In this document: positions 19,008 to 29,296 of the stretch, in pieces | Position numbering within the stretch: the first letter of the stretch is position 1 | Layout of the letters: each line of letters starts with the position of its first letter | NCBI GenBank assembly: GCA_913060665.1 | Contig: CAJXUY010000002.1 | Location: forward strand, 62,001 to 126,000 | Reading direction: 5' to 3' | DNA: 64,000 nt | Origin: an uncultured Oleiphilaceae bacterium | GTDB lineage: Bacteria; Pseudomonadota; Gammaproteobacteria; Pseudomonadales; Oleiphilaceae | The notes under the pieces: generated by a model | What the model saw: the letters and a program-made list of their open reading frames with translations, nothing else | Databases searched by the model: none | Told to the model about the DNA's origin: nothing | Program-made: the position numbers and the translations under genes

Positions 19008-20168
19008 CTAAAGTGCAATTTTATAAGCAGCTAAGTCGCCACTATTACTATAAATGAAAAGCATGTCATCACTTATCAGCATGGGAGATCTTATCCCGTC
19101 ACTATCCAGATGAACCCGCCCAATAAACCGACCATCTATTTGTGATAAGAAATGTACATACCCCTCAAAGTCTGCGACAACAGCAGTACTACCAAAAGCC
19201 TTAGGCGATGTTAACTGTCTAAACTTCAGATTTTCCTGCCGCCACACCTCCGTTCGAGTTGATTGATTATACGCCACAACAACACCCTCAGAAGTAGAAA
19301 CATAAACATTACCAAAACCGAGATCTACTCCAGTATAGCTTGATTGCTGCTTTGACCATATTTCTTTACCCGTGGGGAGGTGAATTGCAGATAATTTTCC
19401 CTGGTATGAGACCGTGTAAACAACATCATCTTTAATAACCGGTTGGCCATCAATATCAACCAGCCTTTCCAGCTCTGTTCTACCTTTTGGTATACCAACG
19501 GCAGCATTCCATACGGGGGCTCCCGTTATGTTTCGAAATGCGACAAGTTCTCCGTTGGCAAAACCCGTAACCGTAAATTCATCGCTAATAACTGGGCTGG
19601 CCGTACCTCTTATTGACAGCACAGGCGCATTGCTATCGTAGCGCCACATCAGCTCACCACTTTGTGCGTTTAAACTGACAACCTTACCGTCGATAGATTG
19701 AACTACCACCTGCCGACCGTTACTGGCAGGCGCTGACAACACCTCACTGGTCAATGTAACTCGCCACCGTTCCAAACCGCCTACGCGATCAACGGCAATA
19801 ATGTCACCATGGTAGGTTGCAAAATAAAGCTGACTATCATCTCCGCCTAAGGCGCCACTAACAGGCTCTTCATATTCAGCCTCCCATAGCTCTTCACCAT
19901 CGGTTTTATTGATTGCCAAAAGCACACCAAAATGATCTATTGTGTAAATAGATTCACCTATTATGATGGGCTCTAACTTAAGGTACTGATCAGCATTACC
20001 GTCACCAACAGACTCATCCCAAACTTTGATGACTTTAATTTCTTCATCGAAGTCTTCAAGCTCCATGGGCTCTTCTTCAACATCATCTGAACTACAGCCG
20101 ACAATTATGAGCAGTGAAGCCGCTATTAAAAGCCGGAACAGCACTTTGTACGCATTAGCTGCGTGCAT
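19008..20168 (-). CDS. bamB: Outer membrane assembly lipoprotein BamB
   Basis: 386 residues with a lipoprotein signal peptide ending LIIVGC (lipidated Cys 25). An eight-bladed PQQ-like beta-propeller follows, visible as repeats such as GELMWRYDS, GKEIWSKQQ and TEVWRQENL. BamB is the BAM-complex lipoprotein that helps BamA fold outer-membrane proteins. The start codon overlaps the last base of yfgM, and der follows 12 bp downstream, giving the tightly packed yfgM-bamB-der unit usual in this group. Confidence 0.95.
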   Translation of the reverse strand: MHAANAYKVLFRLLIAASLLIIVGCSSDDVEEEPMELEDFDEEIKVIKVWDESVGDGNADQYLKLEPIIIGESIYTIDHFGVLLAINKTDGEELWEAEYEEPVSGALGGDDSQLYFATYHGDIIAVDRVGGLERWRVTLTSEVLSAPASNGRQVVVQSIDGKVVSLNAQSGELMWRYDSNAPVLSIRGTASPVISDEFTVTGFANGELVAFRNITGAPVWNAAVGIPKGRTELERLVDIDGQPVIKDDVVYTVSYQGKLSAIHLPTGKEIWSKQQSSYTGVDLGFGNVYVSTSEGVVVAYNQSTRTEVWRQENLKFRQLTSPKAFGSTAVVADFEGYVHFLSQIDGRFIGRVHLDSDGIRSPMLISDDMLFIYSNSGDLAAYKIAL

Positions 20169-20824
20169 TAAGCATCCTCCTCAGAAAGCCCAAGATCTGC
20201 CATTTTAAGAGTTAACATAGGGCGCTGAACGCCAGCCTTTTTCATTGCTTTATACGCATCTAAATAAGCAGCTTTTGCTTGATCAACATCACCTGACCTA
20301 TGATGAATATCTCCTTTAATTTCAAGATATAAAGCAGCATATGTCCCAGCGTCTTTAACATCGAGCAGAGCTAAGGCTTCTTGTTGCTTATCCTGACGAT
20401 CCAATACTCTCGCTAAACGTCCTTTAACCAAAGGAACCAACGATGATTCAGGGTTATTAGCCAGTATCCAACGTAACTCAGCTTGAGCACCCTCCAAATC
20501 TTTTTTATCTATCGCATTTTTAGCCAAAAACAGTGCAGAGAATGTAGCATATTCTGTGTCTTCATATTCTGCTTTCAGCTTGTTAGCAATAAACGATACT
20601 GAAGATGCTGATTCATCTGTCGCAGCTGGCTCCATGGCAACCTCCAATAATTGCTGATACAAAACTGATGCTGCATTTTTAGTATTCTCAATATTTTGTT
20701 GATACATTTTCCAACCAAAAACAAGCGCCAATGCCAGCCCTACGCCGATAATTAAAGAGTTACCATTATCATTCCACCACTGTTTCAGCGCCGCTACTTG
20801 TTCTTCTTCTGTTCTATGCTCCAC
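20168..20824 (-). CDS. yfgM: YfgM-type membrane-anchored TPR protein (ancillary SecYEG translocon subunit)
   Basis: 218 residues. A short cytoplasmic N-terminus (HRTEEEQVAALKQWW) precedes one transmembrane helix (SLIIGVGLALALVFG) and a periplasmic TPR-like region, as in E. coli YfgM. YfgM partners PpiD at the SecYEG translocon and modulates envelope stress. It overlaps bamB by one base at its stop codon and follows hisS at 124 bp. The length and the EEEQVAALKQWW motif are typical of the family. Confidence 0.92.
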   Translation of the reverse strand: MEHRTEEEQVAALKQWWNDNGNSLIIGVGLALALVFGWKMYQQNIENTKNAASVLYQQLLEVAMEPAATDESASSVSFIANKLKAEYEDTEYATFSALFLAKNAIDKKDLEGAQAELRWILANNPESSLVPLVKGRLARVLDRQDKQQEALALLDVKDAGTYAALYLEIKGDIHHRSGDVDQAKAAYLDAYKAMKKAGVQRPMLTLKMADLGLSEEDA

Positions 20825-20948
20825 CCTAAATCTCCCAGTACTCGTTATTCAATTCAAAAGTTAACTTCGTAATTATTCTATTTATATCGACGTATTGTTC
20901 CATCATGCATGGTAGCGGTGTATCAAGCACTACACGGTATATACCACT

Positions 20949-22256
20949 CTATGCTAAATAGCCTTCAATAGTATCCAATACATCTCGGATCGGCGTTTCA
21001 ACCTGGTGCCTATTGACATCAGATAAACCTTCAACCTGTGAAAGGTCTCGTAAAGGCTTTACAATAACCGTTTTATTTTTAATCTCGTTTTCACCGATAA
21101 TAAGTGCTACTGGCGCTCCACTCTTATCCGCTTTTTTCATTTGGCTTTTAAAGCTACCACCACCACAATGAGTCACTACTCGTAATGATAAAAACTCATT
21201 ACGTAATATCTCAGCGAGCTGAAACGCTTCTATCTGCGTTCCTTCTCCTACAGCCACGATAAATATATCCGCTGAATTATTGACCTCGGCAGGTATTTTA
21301 GCCAAGCTTTCAAGCATCAATATGAGTCTTTCAACGCCCATTGCAAAACCGACACCTGGAGTAGGCTTCCCACCTAACTGCTCAACTAAACCATCGTATC
21401 GACCACCCGCACAAACGGTACCTTGAGCACCTAGATCACTGGTCACCCATTCGAAGACTGTCTTGCTGTAATAATCCAAACCGCGAACTAATCGACTGTT
21501 CACTTCATAACCAACGCCACTCGCATCTAATAAACCTAACAACTTTTCGAAGTGCTCCTTCGATTCAGCGTCAAGGTAATCCGAAAAGTCGGGAGCATTA
21601 TCAAGAACTCGCTGCGTCCCTTCATTTTTGCTATCAAGGATACGAAGCGGGTTTGTTTCCAGTCTCTTCTTACTATCATCATCCAATGCATCTAAATTGC
21701 CACTTAAATAAGTGACCAATGCCGTTTTATACTCCGCTCGGGCTTCACTGGTTCCCAACGAGTTTATCTGTAACGTCACGTTATCCAGAAGGCCCAGAGC
21801 TGTCCAAAATCTTGCGGTCATAATAATCATTTCAGCATCAATATCCGGTCCTTGCATACCGAAACACTCAACACCGATTTGATTAAATTGACGATACCTG
21901 CCTTTTTGAGGGCGCTCATGTCTAAACATCGGGCCACAATACCAAAGCTTCTGCGTTTGATTAAAAAGCAAACCATTCTGCTCTGCTGCTCGTACACAAC
22001 AGGCTGTGCCTTCAGGGCGTAATGTAAGGCTATCCCCGTTGCGATCTTCAAAGGTGTACATTTCTTTTTCAACGATATCAGTCACTTCACCAATGGATCG
22101 TTTAAACAGCTCAGTCTGCTCTACGATGGGCATTCTAATTTCGCTGTAACCATATGACTGAAGAACTCGTCGAACGGTGTCTTCTAAATACTGCCATTTA
22201 GGCGTTTGCTCTGGCAGGATATCATTCATCCCACGAATAGCCTGAATCTTAGCCAA
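20949..22256 (-). CDS. hisS: Histidyl-tRNA synthetase
   Basis: Class II synthetase. I start it at TTG 22256, which gives 435 residues beginning (M)[14 protein letters not shown], the conserved HisS N-terminus, with AGGA upstream; the frame open to 22325 would add 23 unlikely residues and overlap ispG. Motifs present: [15 protein letters not shown], motif 2 [15 protein letters not shown], the histidine-binding [11 protein letters not shown] and motif 3 [11 protein letters not shown]. It charges tRNA-His and lies between ispG and yfgM as in related genomes. Confidence 0.95.
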   Translation of the reverse strand: MAKIQAIRGMNDILPEQTPKWQYLEDTVRRVLQSYGYSEIRMPIVEQTELFKRSIGEVTDIVEKEMYTFEDRNGDSLTLRPEGTACCVRAAEQNGLLFNQTQKLWYCGPMFRHERPQKGRYRQFNQIGVECFGMQGPDIDAEMIIMTARFWTALGLLDNVTLQINSLGTSEARAEYKTALVTYLSGNLDALDDDSKKRLETNPLRILDSKNEGTQRVLDNAPDFSDYLDAESKEHFEKLLGLLDASGVGYEVNSRLVRGLDYYSKTVFEWVTSDLGAQGTVCAGGRYDGLVEQLGGKPTPGVGFAMGVERLILMLESLAKIPAEVNNSADIFIVAVGEGTQIEAFQLAEILRNEFLSLRVVTHCGGGSFKSQMKKADKSGAPVALIIGENEIKNKTVIVKPLRDLSQVEGLSDVNRHQVETPIRDVLDTIEGYLA

Positions 22257-22311
22257 AATTCTATCCTGTTTGTTTCCAATAATGTTGTATAAACATGAAT
22301 CGCTGAGTCGC

Positions 22312-23439
22312 TCAGCCTTTAACAATAATTCGATCTGACTGGCCGTTTGCCTCTGCTGATTCTCGTTGAGCGATTTTATCTCTTATAGTCCGCTCAAGAT
22401 TATCAACCAAGCTTTCATTCTGTAATTTATGATCTGGGACCCCATCAACATAAAGCAAGTTGGCGGGTGAACCCCCAGTAAGACCAATATCAACCTCTTT
22501 TGCTTCTCCTGGGCCATTTACAACACACCCAATAATGGCTACATCTAATGGAGTGGTCACATCATCGAGCCTAGCTTCAAGGTCATTCATCGTTTGAACT
22601 ACATCAAAGTTCTGCCTTGAACAACTTGGGCAGGCAATAAAGTTGATCCCTTTTGCCCTCAACTTAAGACTCTTCAGAATATCAAAGCCCACCTTAATTT
22701 CCTGTACAGGATCCGCAGCAAGGGAGACTCGAATCGTGTCACCAATACCATCCATCAACAGCATTCCAAGACCTACAGACGACTTAACTGTTCCAGACCT
22801 AAAACCACCAGCCTCTGTAATGCCAAGGTGCAATGGTTGCTCAATCTGGCCTGCAATCTTTCGATAAGCAGCAACCGTCATAAATACATCAGACGCTTTT
22901 AAGCTGATCTTATAATCCTGAAAATCATATCGATCCAAAATATCAATATGACGCATCGCTGACTCAACCAATGCATCAGGCGTAGGCTCACCATACTTTT
23001 TCTGCAAATCTTTTTCTAATGAACCTGCATTTACGCCTATACGTATTGGAACACCACTATCCCGAGCAGCACTTACCACCGCCTTAATACGATCTTCCCG
23101 GCCAATGTTACCTGGGTTGATTCTCAAGCAATCAACCCCTAAGTCAGCAACTTTAAGGGCTATTTTGTAATCAAAGTGGATATCTGCAACCAGCGGTACA
23201 TTGACTTGACTACGGATTTTTGCAAACGTCTCGGCTGCATCAAGCGTAGGAACAGAAACACGAACGATATCCGCTCCGGCTTCTTGCAGTTGAGTGACCT
23301 GTTTCACCGTCGCAGCAACATCTAGGGTATCTGTATTTGTCATGCTTTGAACCGCAATAGGTGCATCACCACCTACAGGAACATTGCCAACCCAAATCTG
23401 CCTTGATTTTCGGCGCTGTATAGGAGATTCAAACTTCAT
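22312..23439 (-). CDS. ispG: 4-hydroxy-3-methylbut-2-enyl diphosphate synthase IspG (GcpE)
   Basis: 375 residues. The N-terminal TIM barrel contains [11 protein letters not shown] (read [15 protein letters not shown]) and the C-terminal Fe-S domain has CPSCSR and [10 protein letters not shown], which provide the three cysteine ligands of the [4Fe-4S] cluster. It converts methylerythritol cyclodiphosphate to HMBPP in the MEP isoprenoid pathway. It is followed by hisS and preceded by rodZ at 24 bp, likely in one operon. As an Fe-S enzyme it depends on cluster assembly, which is notable given the truncated isc locus nearby. Confidence 0.97.
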   Translation of the reverse strand: MKFESPIQRRKSRQIWVGNVPVGGDAPIAVQSMTNTDTLDVAATVKQVTQLQEAGADIVRVSVPTLDAAETFAKIRSQVNVPLVADIHFDYKIALKVADLGVDCLRINPGNIGREDRIKAVVSAARDSGVPIRIGVNAGSLEKDLQKKYGEPTPDALVESAMRHIDILDRYDFQDYKISLKASDVFMTVAAYRKIAGQIEQPLHLGITEAGGFRSGTVKSSVGLGMLLMDGIGDTIRVSLAADPVQEIKVGFDILKSLKLRAKGINFIACPSCSRQNFDVVQTMNDLEARLDDVTTPLDVAIIGCVVNGPGEAKEVDIGLTGGSPANLLYVDGVPDHKLQNESLVDNLERTIRDKIAQRESAEANGQSDRIIVKG

Positions 23440-23463
23440 AGGATAACTGACTTTATGTTGGTT

Positions 23464-24600
23464 TTAATGGGTTAATTCAAGCGAAGCTCGATTGTTTCGA
23501 ATTCGAACGGTTGAGAAATCTATTGGCGTGTCATCAAAATGCATAGACACTTCACTGACGGCCCCCACCACTACGCTAAACGGTAACGAACCTGAATAGT
23601 TGATCTCATCACCAGCTCTCTTTAGGGCCGCGATTACGGTTTTCCCTTCACCATTTTTCAGGGTAAACCAACACTCCCCAGAGAATACGACTTTTACGGA
23701 GCCTTGCTCCAGTGGCGTCACAGGCAATATATCTTGTATATCGCCTTCCTCTCGTTCCAAGTTTTCTACACTGGCACTGCCTACCTCAACAACCTCCCCT
23801 TCAACTTTAGCTCCCTCTGCAGGCTCAACCAGGGTTACAGCAACCGGTTCACTCAAGGTAGGTTCATCACTTAGCATTGAGCGTTGCTCAACCTCGTTCA
23901 AGCCTACGCTGACGCCATCCTGCACCGGAGGCGTATCTAGCACCAGCACGCTATCGTCTTCAACAGGCATGGTCGGTATCATAACACCACTTTCTACGAT
24001 CGTTGCGGGGGTAGCCTCTACATCAGCAGCAGAATTTTTCTGTTTGGACATATTTCTGTCGGGGTCTTCAGTAGCTGGCTCACTAACATCTAGAGCCGCT
24101 GACTCCTTACCTGCCTCACTAGAAACTATCAGAGGCACCCTGCTATCAACCGGCTCACTGTGCCCCTGAAAGAAATCAACCTTTCCGTTACCTAGTTTTT
24201 CACTCCAAACATATAAGACAACCCCTGAAATAATGGCAATTACTAATAAAAGCAATGCATACCGGGAGTGTTTCTTTCGCTTTTCTTTTTCTTTGACATG
24301 CTTTGTGTGGGCTTCAAGGTCTGCCTCACGACTTAGGTGCTGCTCTAGAAGTTGAACGATTTCATTTTCACTCAAGCCAACCAATCTAGCGTAACTTCGA
24401 ATATAACCTTTTAAAAAGATATCAGCGGGTAGAAGCTCATAGTTCTCTTCTTCCATTGCTGTAACAATAGAAGGCCTGAGATGGAGTTCGTCTGCTATAC
24501 GCTCTACAGTAAACCCTTTAGCTGCTCGACCTCGTTTGAGTTCAAGACCTAAACCCGAAACTTTTGGCGTTTCTTGCCCTGCTTGTATTTCTTCACTCAT
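23464..24600 (-). CDS. rodZ: Cytoskeletal/cell-shape protein RodZ
   Basis: 378 residues. An N-terminal Cro-type helix-turn-helix (residues about 17-80, with LKRGRAAKGFTVERIADEL) is followed by a basic stretch (KEKEKRKKHSR), one transmembrane helix (YALLLLVIAIISGVVLYVW), a low-complexity Ser/Glu/Val-rich periplasmic linker and a C-terminal DUF4115 beta domain (VVFSGECWFTLKNGEGK). RodZ links MreB filaments to the elongation machinery. Its start overlaps the end of pilW by 8 bp, indicating translational coupling. Confidence 0.94.
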   Translation of the reverse strand: MSEEIQAGQETPKVSGLGLELKRGRAAKGFTVERIADELHLRPSIVTAMEEENYELLPADIFLKGYIRSYARLVGLSENEIVQLLEQHLSREADLEAHTKHVKEKEKRKKHSRYALLLLVIAIISGVVLYVWSEKLGNGKVDFFQGHSEPVDSRVPLIVSSEAGKESAALDVSEPATEDPDRNMSKQKNSAADVEATPATIVESGVMIPTMPVEDDSVLVLDTPPVQDGVSVGLNEVEQRSMLSDEPTLSEPVAVTLVEPAEGAKVEGEVVEVGSASVENLEREEGDIQDILPVTPLEQGSVKVVFSGECWFTLKNGEGKTVIAALKRAGDEINYSGSLPFSVVVGAVSEVSMHFDDTPIDFSTVRIRNNRASLELTH

Positions 24601-25366
24601 TCGATTTCAGAGCCCTGTATTGTTTGTATTCTTGGGATTCTGGATATAGATTTTTTAGCAATAACGCATAGCTAGACTCTTGTCCGTGATCATTAAAGTG
24701 GCGAGCCAGTTCAATTCCAAGCCATAAACTTTTGGCTGAGTGAGTCATGCCGCTACTTCGAATAACATTGACCATTCGATTGTAGTACTGCTGCCCCTTA
24801 AGGTATTCGCCTTCCTGAATCAACAGCTGGGATATTCCAATAAGCGCCTGAGGCTGGGTTCTGTCAAGCGCTAACGCTTTTTCATAAGCCTTCACAGCTT
24901 GCGTGTTTTTCCCCAATTTTAGATAACATTGGGCAATATTAATAAAAATAACCGCCCTTCTAGGGTAATCTGTATCACTTCCTGCGAGTTCAAATTGCTG
25001 AAGTGCCTCATCATATCGCTCTAAACGGAATAAAAACGACGCATAAAAAGTACGCCCCCTTGTATTTCCCGCATCTAACGACATCGCTGTCTTAAAGTGC
25101 TTTTCTGCTAGCCTATTCTCTGCTTGCTGTTGATAAAGCAGACCTAACGCGGCATATGCCTCCGAACTATCGGAGTCGATCTCAAGCGCCCTACCAATAT
25201 TTGTACGAGCTTTTTCAAAGTCGTCTCTCTGGATATAAGCTAAACCTAACTGAATATAGTTCTGCAACGCTTTACTTTCATCAGCCTTATTTGAAAACGG
25301 ACTATCAGTTGTGGTCACACAACCGGAAGCAATAAGTGCAAAAACAATGATTAAATATAACTTCAT
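24593..25366 (-). CDS. pilW: Type IV pilus biogenesis lipoprotein PilW/PilF
   Basis: 257 residues. The signal peptide ends LIASGC (lipidated Cys 16), and six TPR-like repeats follow (for example ARTNIGRALEIDSDSSEAYAALG and AVKAYEKALALDRTQPQALIG). PilF/PilW is the outer-membrane pilotin needed for PilQ secretin assembly. GGAG precedes the ATG. The pilW-rodZ-ispG-hisS order is conserved in Pseudomonas relatives. Presence of this gene suggests, but does not prove, that the organism makes type IV pili. Confidence 0.93.
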   Translation of the reverse strand: MKLYLIIVFALIASGCVTTTDSPFSNKADESKALQNYIQLGLAYIQRDDFEKARTNIGRALEIDSDSSEAYAALGLLYQQQAENRLAEKHFKTAMSLDAGNTRGRTFYASFLFRLERYDEALQQFELAGSDTDYPRRAVIFINIAQCYLKLGKNTQAVKAYEKALALDRTQPQALIGISQLLIQEGEYLKGQQYYNRMVNVIRSSGMTHSAKSLWLGIELARHFNDHGQESSYALLLKNLYPESQEYKQYRALKSNE

Positions 25367-25465
25367 ATATCTCCGGACAGCTAGAACTACACCTATGAGT
25401 TGACCTATAATTCATACTGTAGTTTTTTGTATTTATTACACTTTAGCGTACATTCTACATTCAGT

Positions 25466-26575
25466 TTAACCTGAGTGCTGTTTAAGTGGAATATACTTTT
25501 CGCTTCTTCGCGTTCGGTCAGTAACCTTACCCACTAGTTGCCCGCAAGCCGCATCAATGTCATCCCCTCTAGTAGATCGAATAGTCGTCACATAACCTCC
25601 CGCTACCAATACGTCCTGAAACCGATGAACCGCATTACCTGAAGGCTTGGTATAGTCACTTTGAGGGAACGGGTTAAATGGAATCAGGTTGATCTTACAG
25701 GGTAAATCTTTCAGTAGTTCTACCAACTGATGCGCTAACTCAAGCTGATCATTAACCCCTTCTATTAGCGTATATTCAATCGTCGCCTTACGCTTGTCGG
25801 ACAATGACCCCAAGTACCCCTGGACAGACTCTAACAGCTCGCTAATAGGGTACTTCTGATTAATCGGGACTAACTGATCTCGCAACTCATCATTAGGTGC
25901 GTGTAGTGAAATCGCGATAGATGCATCGGTTAAGCCTGTCAGTTTTCTAATCGCAGGTACAACTCCTGCTGTACTTAATGTCAGACGACGTTTAGAAATA
26001 CTATACGCGAAATCATCCATCATCAAACCCATCGCATCGATAACATTATCGAAGTTCAGCAACGGCTCCCCCATCCCCATCATTACAACATTGGTCACCG
26101 GTCGCTCTTTTTCAGGATCAATATCTTCAAATGATTTTACGGCTACCCATACCTGCCCAATAATCTCAGCAGCTGATAAGTTTCTGTTAAAGCCTTGCTT
26201 TCCTGTAGAGCAAAAACTACAGTCAAGCGCACACCCAATTTGAGAGGACACGCACAACGTTCCTCTATTACCATCAGGGATAAGAACGGTTTCAATGCTG
26301 CTCCCACCTTCCATTTGCATAACCCACTTACGAGTTCCGTCAGATGAAATGTCATGATAGGTAACTTCAGGGCCCTTAATTTCGGCAATACCTGCCAATT
26401 TAGTTCGTAACACCTTACTGATGTTGGTCATCTGCTCAAAGTCAGACACTCCGTACTGATGAATCCACTGCATAACCTGCTTTGCTCTAAAGGGCTTTTC
26501 ACCCATATCAGCGAAAAACTGCTCCATTTTTGAACGCGTTAGGCCAAGCAAATTAACTTTCTTGATTGTGCTCAT
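25466..26575 (-). CDS. rlmN: Dual-specificity RNA methyltransferase RlmN
   Basis: 369-residue radical-SAM enzyme with the CxxxCxxC cluster motif in [11 protein letters not shown] (about residues 117-127). A C-terminal cysteine (AACGQLVGK) serves as the methyl-carrier partner, with GMGEPLLNF and SLHAPND between them. It methylates C2 of A2503 in 23S rRNA and A37 in some tRNAs. It lies between ndk and pilW as expected. Its 5' side is separated from ndk by 286 bp containing an unusual inverted repeat and a probable ndk terminator. Confidence 0.97.
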   Translation of the reverse strand: MSTIKKVNLLGLTRSKMEQFFADMGEKPFRAKQVMQWIHQYGVSDFEQMTNISKVLRTKLAGIAEIKGPEVTYHDISSDGTRKWVMQMEGGSSIETVLIPDGNRGTLCVSSQIGCALDCSFCSTGKQGFNRNLSAAEIIGQVWVAVKSFEDIDPEKERPVTNVVMMGMGEPLLNFDNVIDAMGLMMDDFAYSISKRRLTLSTAGVVPAIRKLTGLTDASIAISLHAPNDELRDQLVPINQKYPISELLESVQGYLGSLSDKRKATIEYTLIEGVNDQLELAHQLVELLKDLPCKINLIPFNPFPQSDYTKPSGNAVHRFQDVLVAGGYVTTIRSTRGDDIDAACGQLVGKVTDRTRRSEKYIPLKQHSG

Positions 26576-26709
26576 CTTAATTTTCCAACACCCGTGTAAA
26601 TAATTTAACTACAACGATCATATATCTGGTCACACCTACCGCTTACATACAACTGGATGGCGTAACTCGGGAGCAATACTATTCGATAGCAGCACGATAA
26701 AGCTCGGAT

Positions 26710-26790
26710 AAAATATTATCTCCACTCAACTACCTATTTTAAAATCAGGTCTTTCTGCATATTAGGGCAGTTGACGGGAGATAATATTTT
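26710..26790. repeat. Imperfect 22-bp inverted repeat element between rlmN and ndk
   Basis: AAAATATTATCTCCACTCAACT (26710-26731, 22 bases with two differences from the partner) pairs with 26769-26790, leaving 37 bases between the arms. The middle contains its own ACCT/AGGT pairing around the palindrome ATTTTAAAAT. The symmetry is too long to be chance in AT-rich spacer sequence. It may be a small palindromic repeat element of the REP/MITE kind or a structured leader for rlmN; no copy was noticed elsewhere in the window. Confidence 0.55.
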
Positions 26791-26807
26791 TACGTCTTCA
26801 TGACGCA

Positions 26808-26842
26808 GAAAAGCAGGCATCCATTAGGACAACCTGCCTTTC
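26808..26842 (-). terminator. Probable terminator of ndk
   Basis: Downstream of the ndk stop on the minus strand, GCAGG pairs with CCTGC, extended by AAA/TTT with one bulged G, and is followed by TTTT. The stem is short, with a 16-base loop, so this is a moderate-quality Rho-independent terminator. Confidence 0.45.
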
Positions 26843-26861
26843 GTTCTAAACAACAGAGAAA

Positions 26862-27290
26862 TTAGCTTCTTGGGCAAATTTCATCATCAGAGAAGAAATA
26901 TGCTATTTCACGCTCTGCAGATGCTAATGCATCAGAACCGTGTACAGCATTGGCATCAATAGAGTCAGCGAAATCACGACGAATAGTACCCTCAGCCGCT
27001 TCTTTAGGGTTAGTAGCACCCATCAGGTCACGGTTAGCTAGAACTGCGTTCTCACCTTCTAACACCTGAACCATAACAGGGCCAGACGTCATAAATGCAA
27101 CAAGATCAGCAAAAAAAGGACGCTCTTTGTGTTCTGCGTAAAAGCCTTCAGCTTTTTCCTGCGAAAGATGCAACATTTTTGATGCAACTACGTTTAAGCC
27201 AGCATCTTCAAATCGGCTGTATATTTTACCGATTACATTTTTAGCAACAGCATCAGGTTTAACAATTGAAAAGGTGCGTTCGATCGCCAT
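26862..27290 (-). CDS. ndk: Nucleoside diphosphate kinase
   Basis: 142 residues, full family length, beginning [14 protein letters not shown]. The phosphohistidine lies in ANAVHGSDA, and [10 protein letters not shown] and GTIRRDFA form the nucleotide site. It transfers the gamma phosphate between nucleoside triphosphates and diphosphates. In related genomes ndk directly follows iscX/fdx; here it follows iscS after only 202 bp. A TATAAT with GC-rich discriminator at 27374-27379 suggests its own promoter. Confidence 0.97.
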   Translation of the reverse strand: MAIERTFSIVKPDAVAKNVIGKIYSRFEDAGLNVVASKMLHLSQEKAEGFYAEHKERPFFADLVAFMTSGPVMVQVLEGENAVLANRDLMGATNPKEAAEGTIRRDFADSIDANAVHGSDALASAEREIAYFFSDDEICPRS

Positions 27291-27373
27291 TCAAATTCTC
27301 CAAATTAATAATGAATAAGTTTTAACCCAACTACAGTAAAGAGAACTTAAGACGGGCCACTATAAACGCGCGA

Positions 27374-27379
27374 ATTATA
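27374..27379 (-). promoter_or_regulatory. Candidate -10 element of the ndk promoter
   Basis: On the minus strand CGTATAAT followed by the GC-rich TCGCGCG lies about 85 bp upstream of the ndk start. The -35 region is poor, so only the -10 is proposed. Confidence 0.45.
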
Positions 27380-27492
27380 CGCGTGTTAATCATAAAATCA
27401 TACCGCTTCCGAGAGCCCTAACTATAAGTAATTACCACCAACAGGACACAGAACCCTCAGTTTATCCAGCGATCAATTCTCAGCTTGTACTA

Positions 27493-28662
27493 TCATTTTG
27501 GCCAGATGCCTGAAATTTCTCTTAATTTTTGAATTTTTTCGCTCATTAAACTTAATGTTCGCTCAACATCTTCTTCAGAGGTATAGCGACCCAGAGAAAT
27601 CCGAATAGACGCGTGCGCCAGTGCATCACTAATACCAATCCCCTTCAATACGTATGAAGGGTCGAGGTCAGCAGAGGCACATGCAGAGCCTGATGAAACC
27701 GCAACATCTTTTAACGCTAGCATCAACGACTCTCCATCAACACCCTCAATGGCTATATTCAGGTTACCGGACACACGACAATCCATATCTCCGTTAACAA
27801 AAATACCGTCTAGCCCGCTTAACCCTGCCCACAACAGTTCTTTTAGATGCTTGATTCGCTTATTATCGCCGTCCATCTCTTCACTAGCTATCCGGAACGC
27901 TTCGCCCATCCCGACAATCTGATGAGTCGGCAATGTACCTGAACGCATTCCTCTCTCATGCCCCCCACCATGAATCTGTGCCTGCAGAGAAACGCAGGGC
28001 TGACGCCTTACAAATAAAGCCCCCATACCTTTAGGGCCATAAATTTTATGAGCAGAAAAAGACATGAGGTCGACCTTTGCATCATTTAGGTCTATTGGGA
28101 TTTTTCCAGCGCTTTGAGCCGCATCAACATGAAATATAATGCCTTTATCGCGGGTAATATCTGCTATAGCCGCGATGTCGGTAATCACCCCAATTTCGTT
28201 GTTCACATGCATTAACGATACTAAAATCGTATCATCCCTAAACGCTCCTTTAACCTGCTCAGGTGTAATTAAACCACCAACACCTGGCTTTAAATACGTA
28301 ATATCAAAGCCTTGGGTTTCGAGAAAATCGCAACAATCAAGAACCGCCTTATGCTCAATTGATGACGTAATAATATGCCGACCCTTGCTACGATAAGCCT
28401 CAGCTACGCCCTTAATCGCTAGGTTATCAGATTCAGTCGCCCCCGATGTCCAAACAATTTCTCTAGGGTCACAATTAACCAATGAAGCGACTTGCTTTCG
28501 AGCCGTTTCAACGGCTGACTCTGCTTGCCAACCATAAATATGAGAACGGGAAGCAGGGTTGCCAAACACTCCTTCAATGGTTAGACACTGCATCATTTTT
28601 TCTGCAACACGCGGGTCAACTGGCGTTGTTGCTGAGTAATCAAGGTAAATAGGCGCGCTCAT
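27493..28662 (-). CDS. iscS: Cysteine desulfurase IscS with shortened C-terminus
   Basis: 389 residues, against about 404 for E. coli IscS. The PLP lysine is K206 ([12 protein letters not shown]) and the persulfide cysteine is C328 (SSGSACASA); both are intact, so desulfurase activity is expected. The protein stops at [11 protein letters not shown] with tandem TGA TAG codons. It lacks the last 15 or so residues (the region ending SIEWAHH in E. coli) that contact the scaffold IscU. It follows iscR in the usual order, but iscU, iscA, hscB, hscA and fdx are absent and ndk comes next. Confidence 0.93.
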   Translation of the reverse strand: MSAPIYLDYSATTPVDPRVAEKMMQCLTIEGVFGNPASRSHIYGWQAESAVETARKQVASLVNCDPREIVWTSGATESDNLAIKGVAEAYRSKGRHIITSSIEHKAVLDCCDFLETQGFDITYLKPGVGGLITPEQVKGAFRDDTILVSLMHVNNEIGVITDIAAIADITRDKGIIFHVDAAQSAGKIPIDLNDAKVDLMSFSAHKIYGPKGMGALFVRRQPCVSLQAQIHGGGHERGMRSGTLPTHQIVGMGEAFRIASEEMDGDNKRIKHLKELLWAGLSGLDGIFVNGDMDCRVSGNLNIAIEGVDGESLMLALKDVAVSSGSACASADLDPSYVLKGIGISDALAHASIRISLGRYTSEEDVERTLSLMSEKIQKLREISGIWPK

Positions 28663-28789
28663 AGAACTGAGAATCCAAATAGATTAATTAACAAACCCGG
28701 TATGTTAATGCACCACCCCCGTAGACTCAATGAGATGTGTTAGCAAACAACATAGACCTGAACAAGACGTAAAACGAAGAGAATTAAAG

Positions 28790-29254
28790 CTACGAACCGG
28801 TGTGGATAATATTATCTTGAGTGAGGTCCTGTCGATTTGAAATCGCCTGCACATCTCTTTTTTTCATGAGATCATTTAAACTAATGCCACTTAAAAAGTC
28901 GTGAATCTGTAAGCTCAAGTCTGACCACAAGTGGTGAGTCAAACATTTTTCACCGTTTTGACAATCGCCTTTTTGCTTACATTTAGTCGTATCTATTGAC
29001 TCATTTACGGCATCAACTATTTGAGCAATAAATATATGAGATTCATGCTCACCTAAACAATAACCTCCACCAGGCCCCCTAACACTTCTGACCAGCTCAG
29101 CCCTCCGCAACTTGGCGAACAGTTGCTCAAGATATGATAGAGAAATTCCTTGCCGTGCAGATATATCAGAAAGACTAACAGGGCCATCGCAAGCATGGAG
29201 AGCTAAATCCAACATAGCAGTTACAGCGTATCGCCCTTTTGTCGTTAATCTCAT
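28790..29254 (-). CDS. iscR: Fe-S cluster sensing regulator IscR
   Basis: 154 residues, Rrf2 family. It starts at ATG 29254 ([19 protein letters not shown] as in E. coli), with a winged helix in the first 80 residues. The [2Fe-2S] ligand set C-x5-C-x5-C-x2-H is intact ([18 protein letters not shown]). The holo form represses the isc operon through type 1 sites, and such a site overlaps the promoter just upstream (29297-29329). iscS follows 127 bp downstream, and cysE precedes on the same strand. Confidence 0.96.
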   Translation of the reverse strand: MRLTTKGRYAVTAMLDLALHACDGPVSLSDISARQGISLSYLEQLFAKLRRAELVRSVRGPGGGYCLGEHESHIFIAQIVDAVNESIDTTKCKQKGDCQNGEKCLTHHLWSDLSLQIHDFLSGISLNDLMKKRDVQAISNRQDLTQDNIIHTGS

Positions 29255-29296
29255 CAATCACCCAACTTTTAAGAACCGTTTCAGTTAACTAACAAA

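Noticed and set aside
23600-24169. 189-codon plus-strand frame inside rodZ
   Set aside because: It mirrors the low-complexity periplasmic linker of RodZ; Ser/Thr-rich composition is a shadow effect.
27440-27489. Residual IscS tail after the tandem stop codons (reads YKLRIDRW in frame)
   Set aside because: There is faint resemblance to the YKEGVDLNSIEW tail of E. coli IscS, but it is short, gapped and easily chance; it is not evidence of a readthrough or recent mutation.
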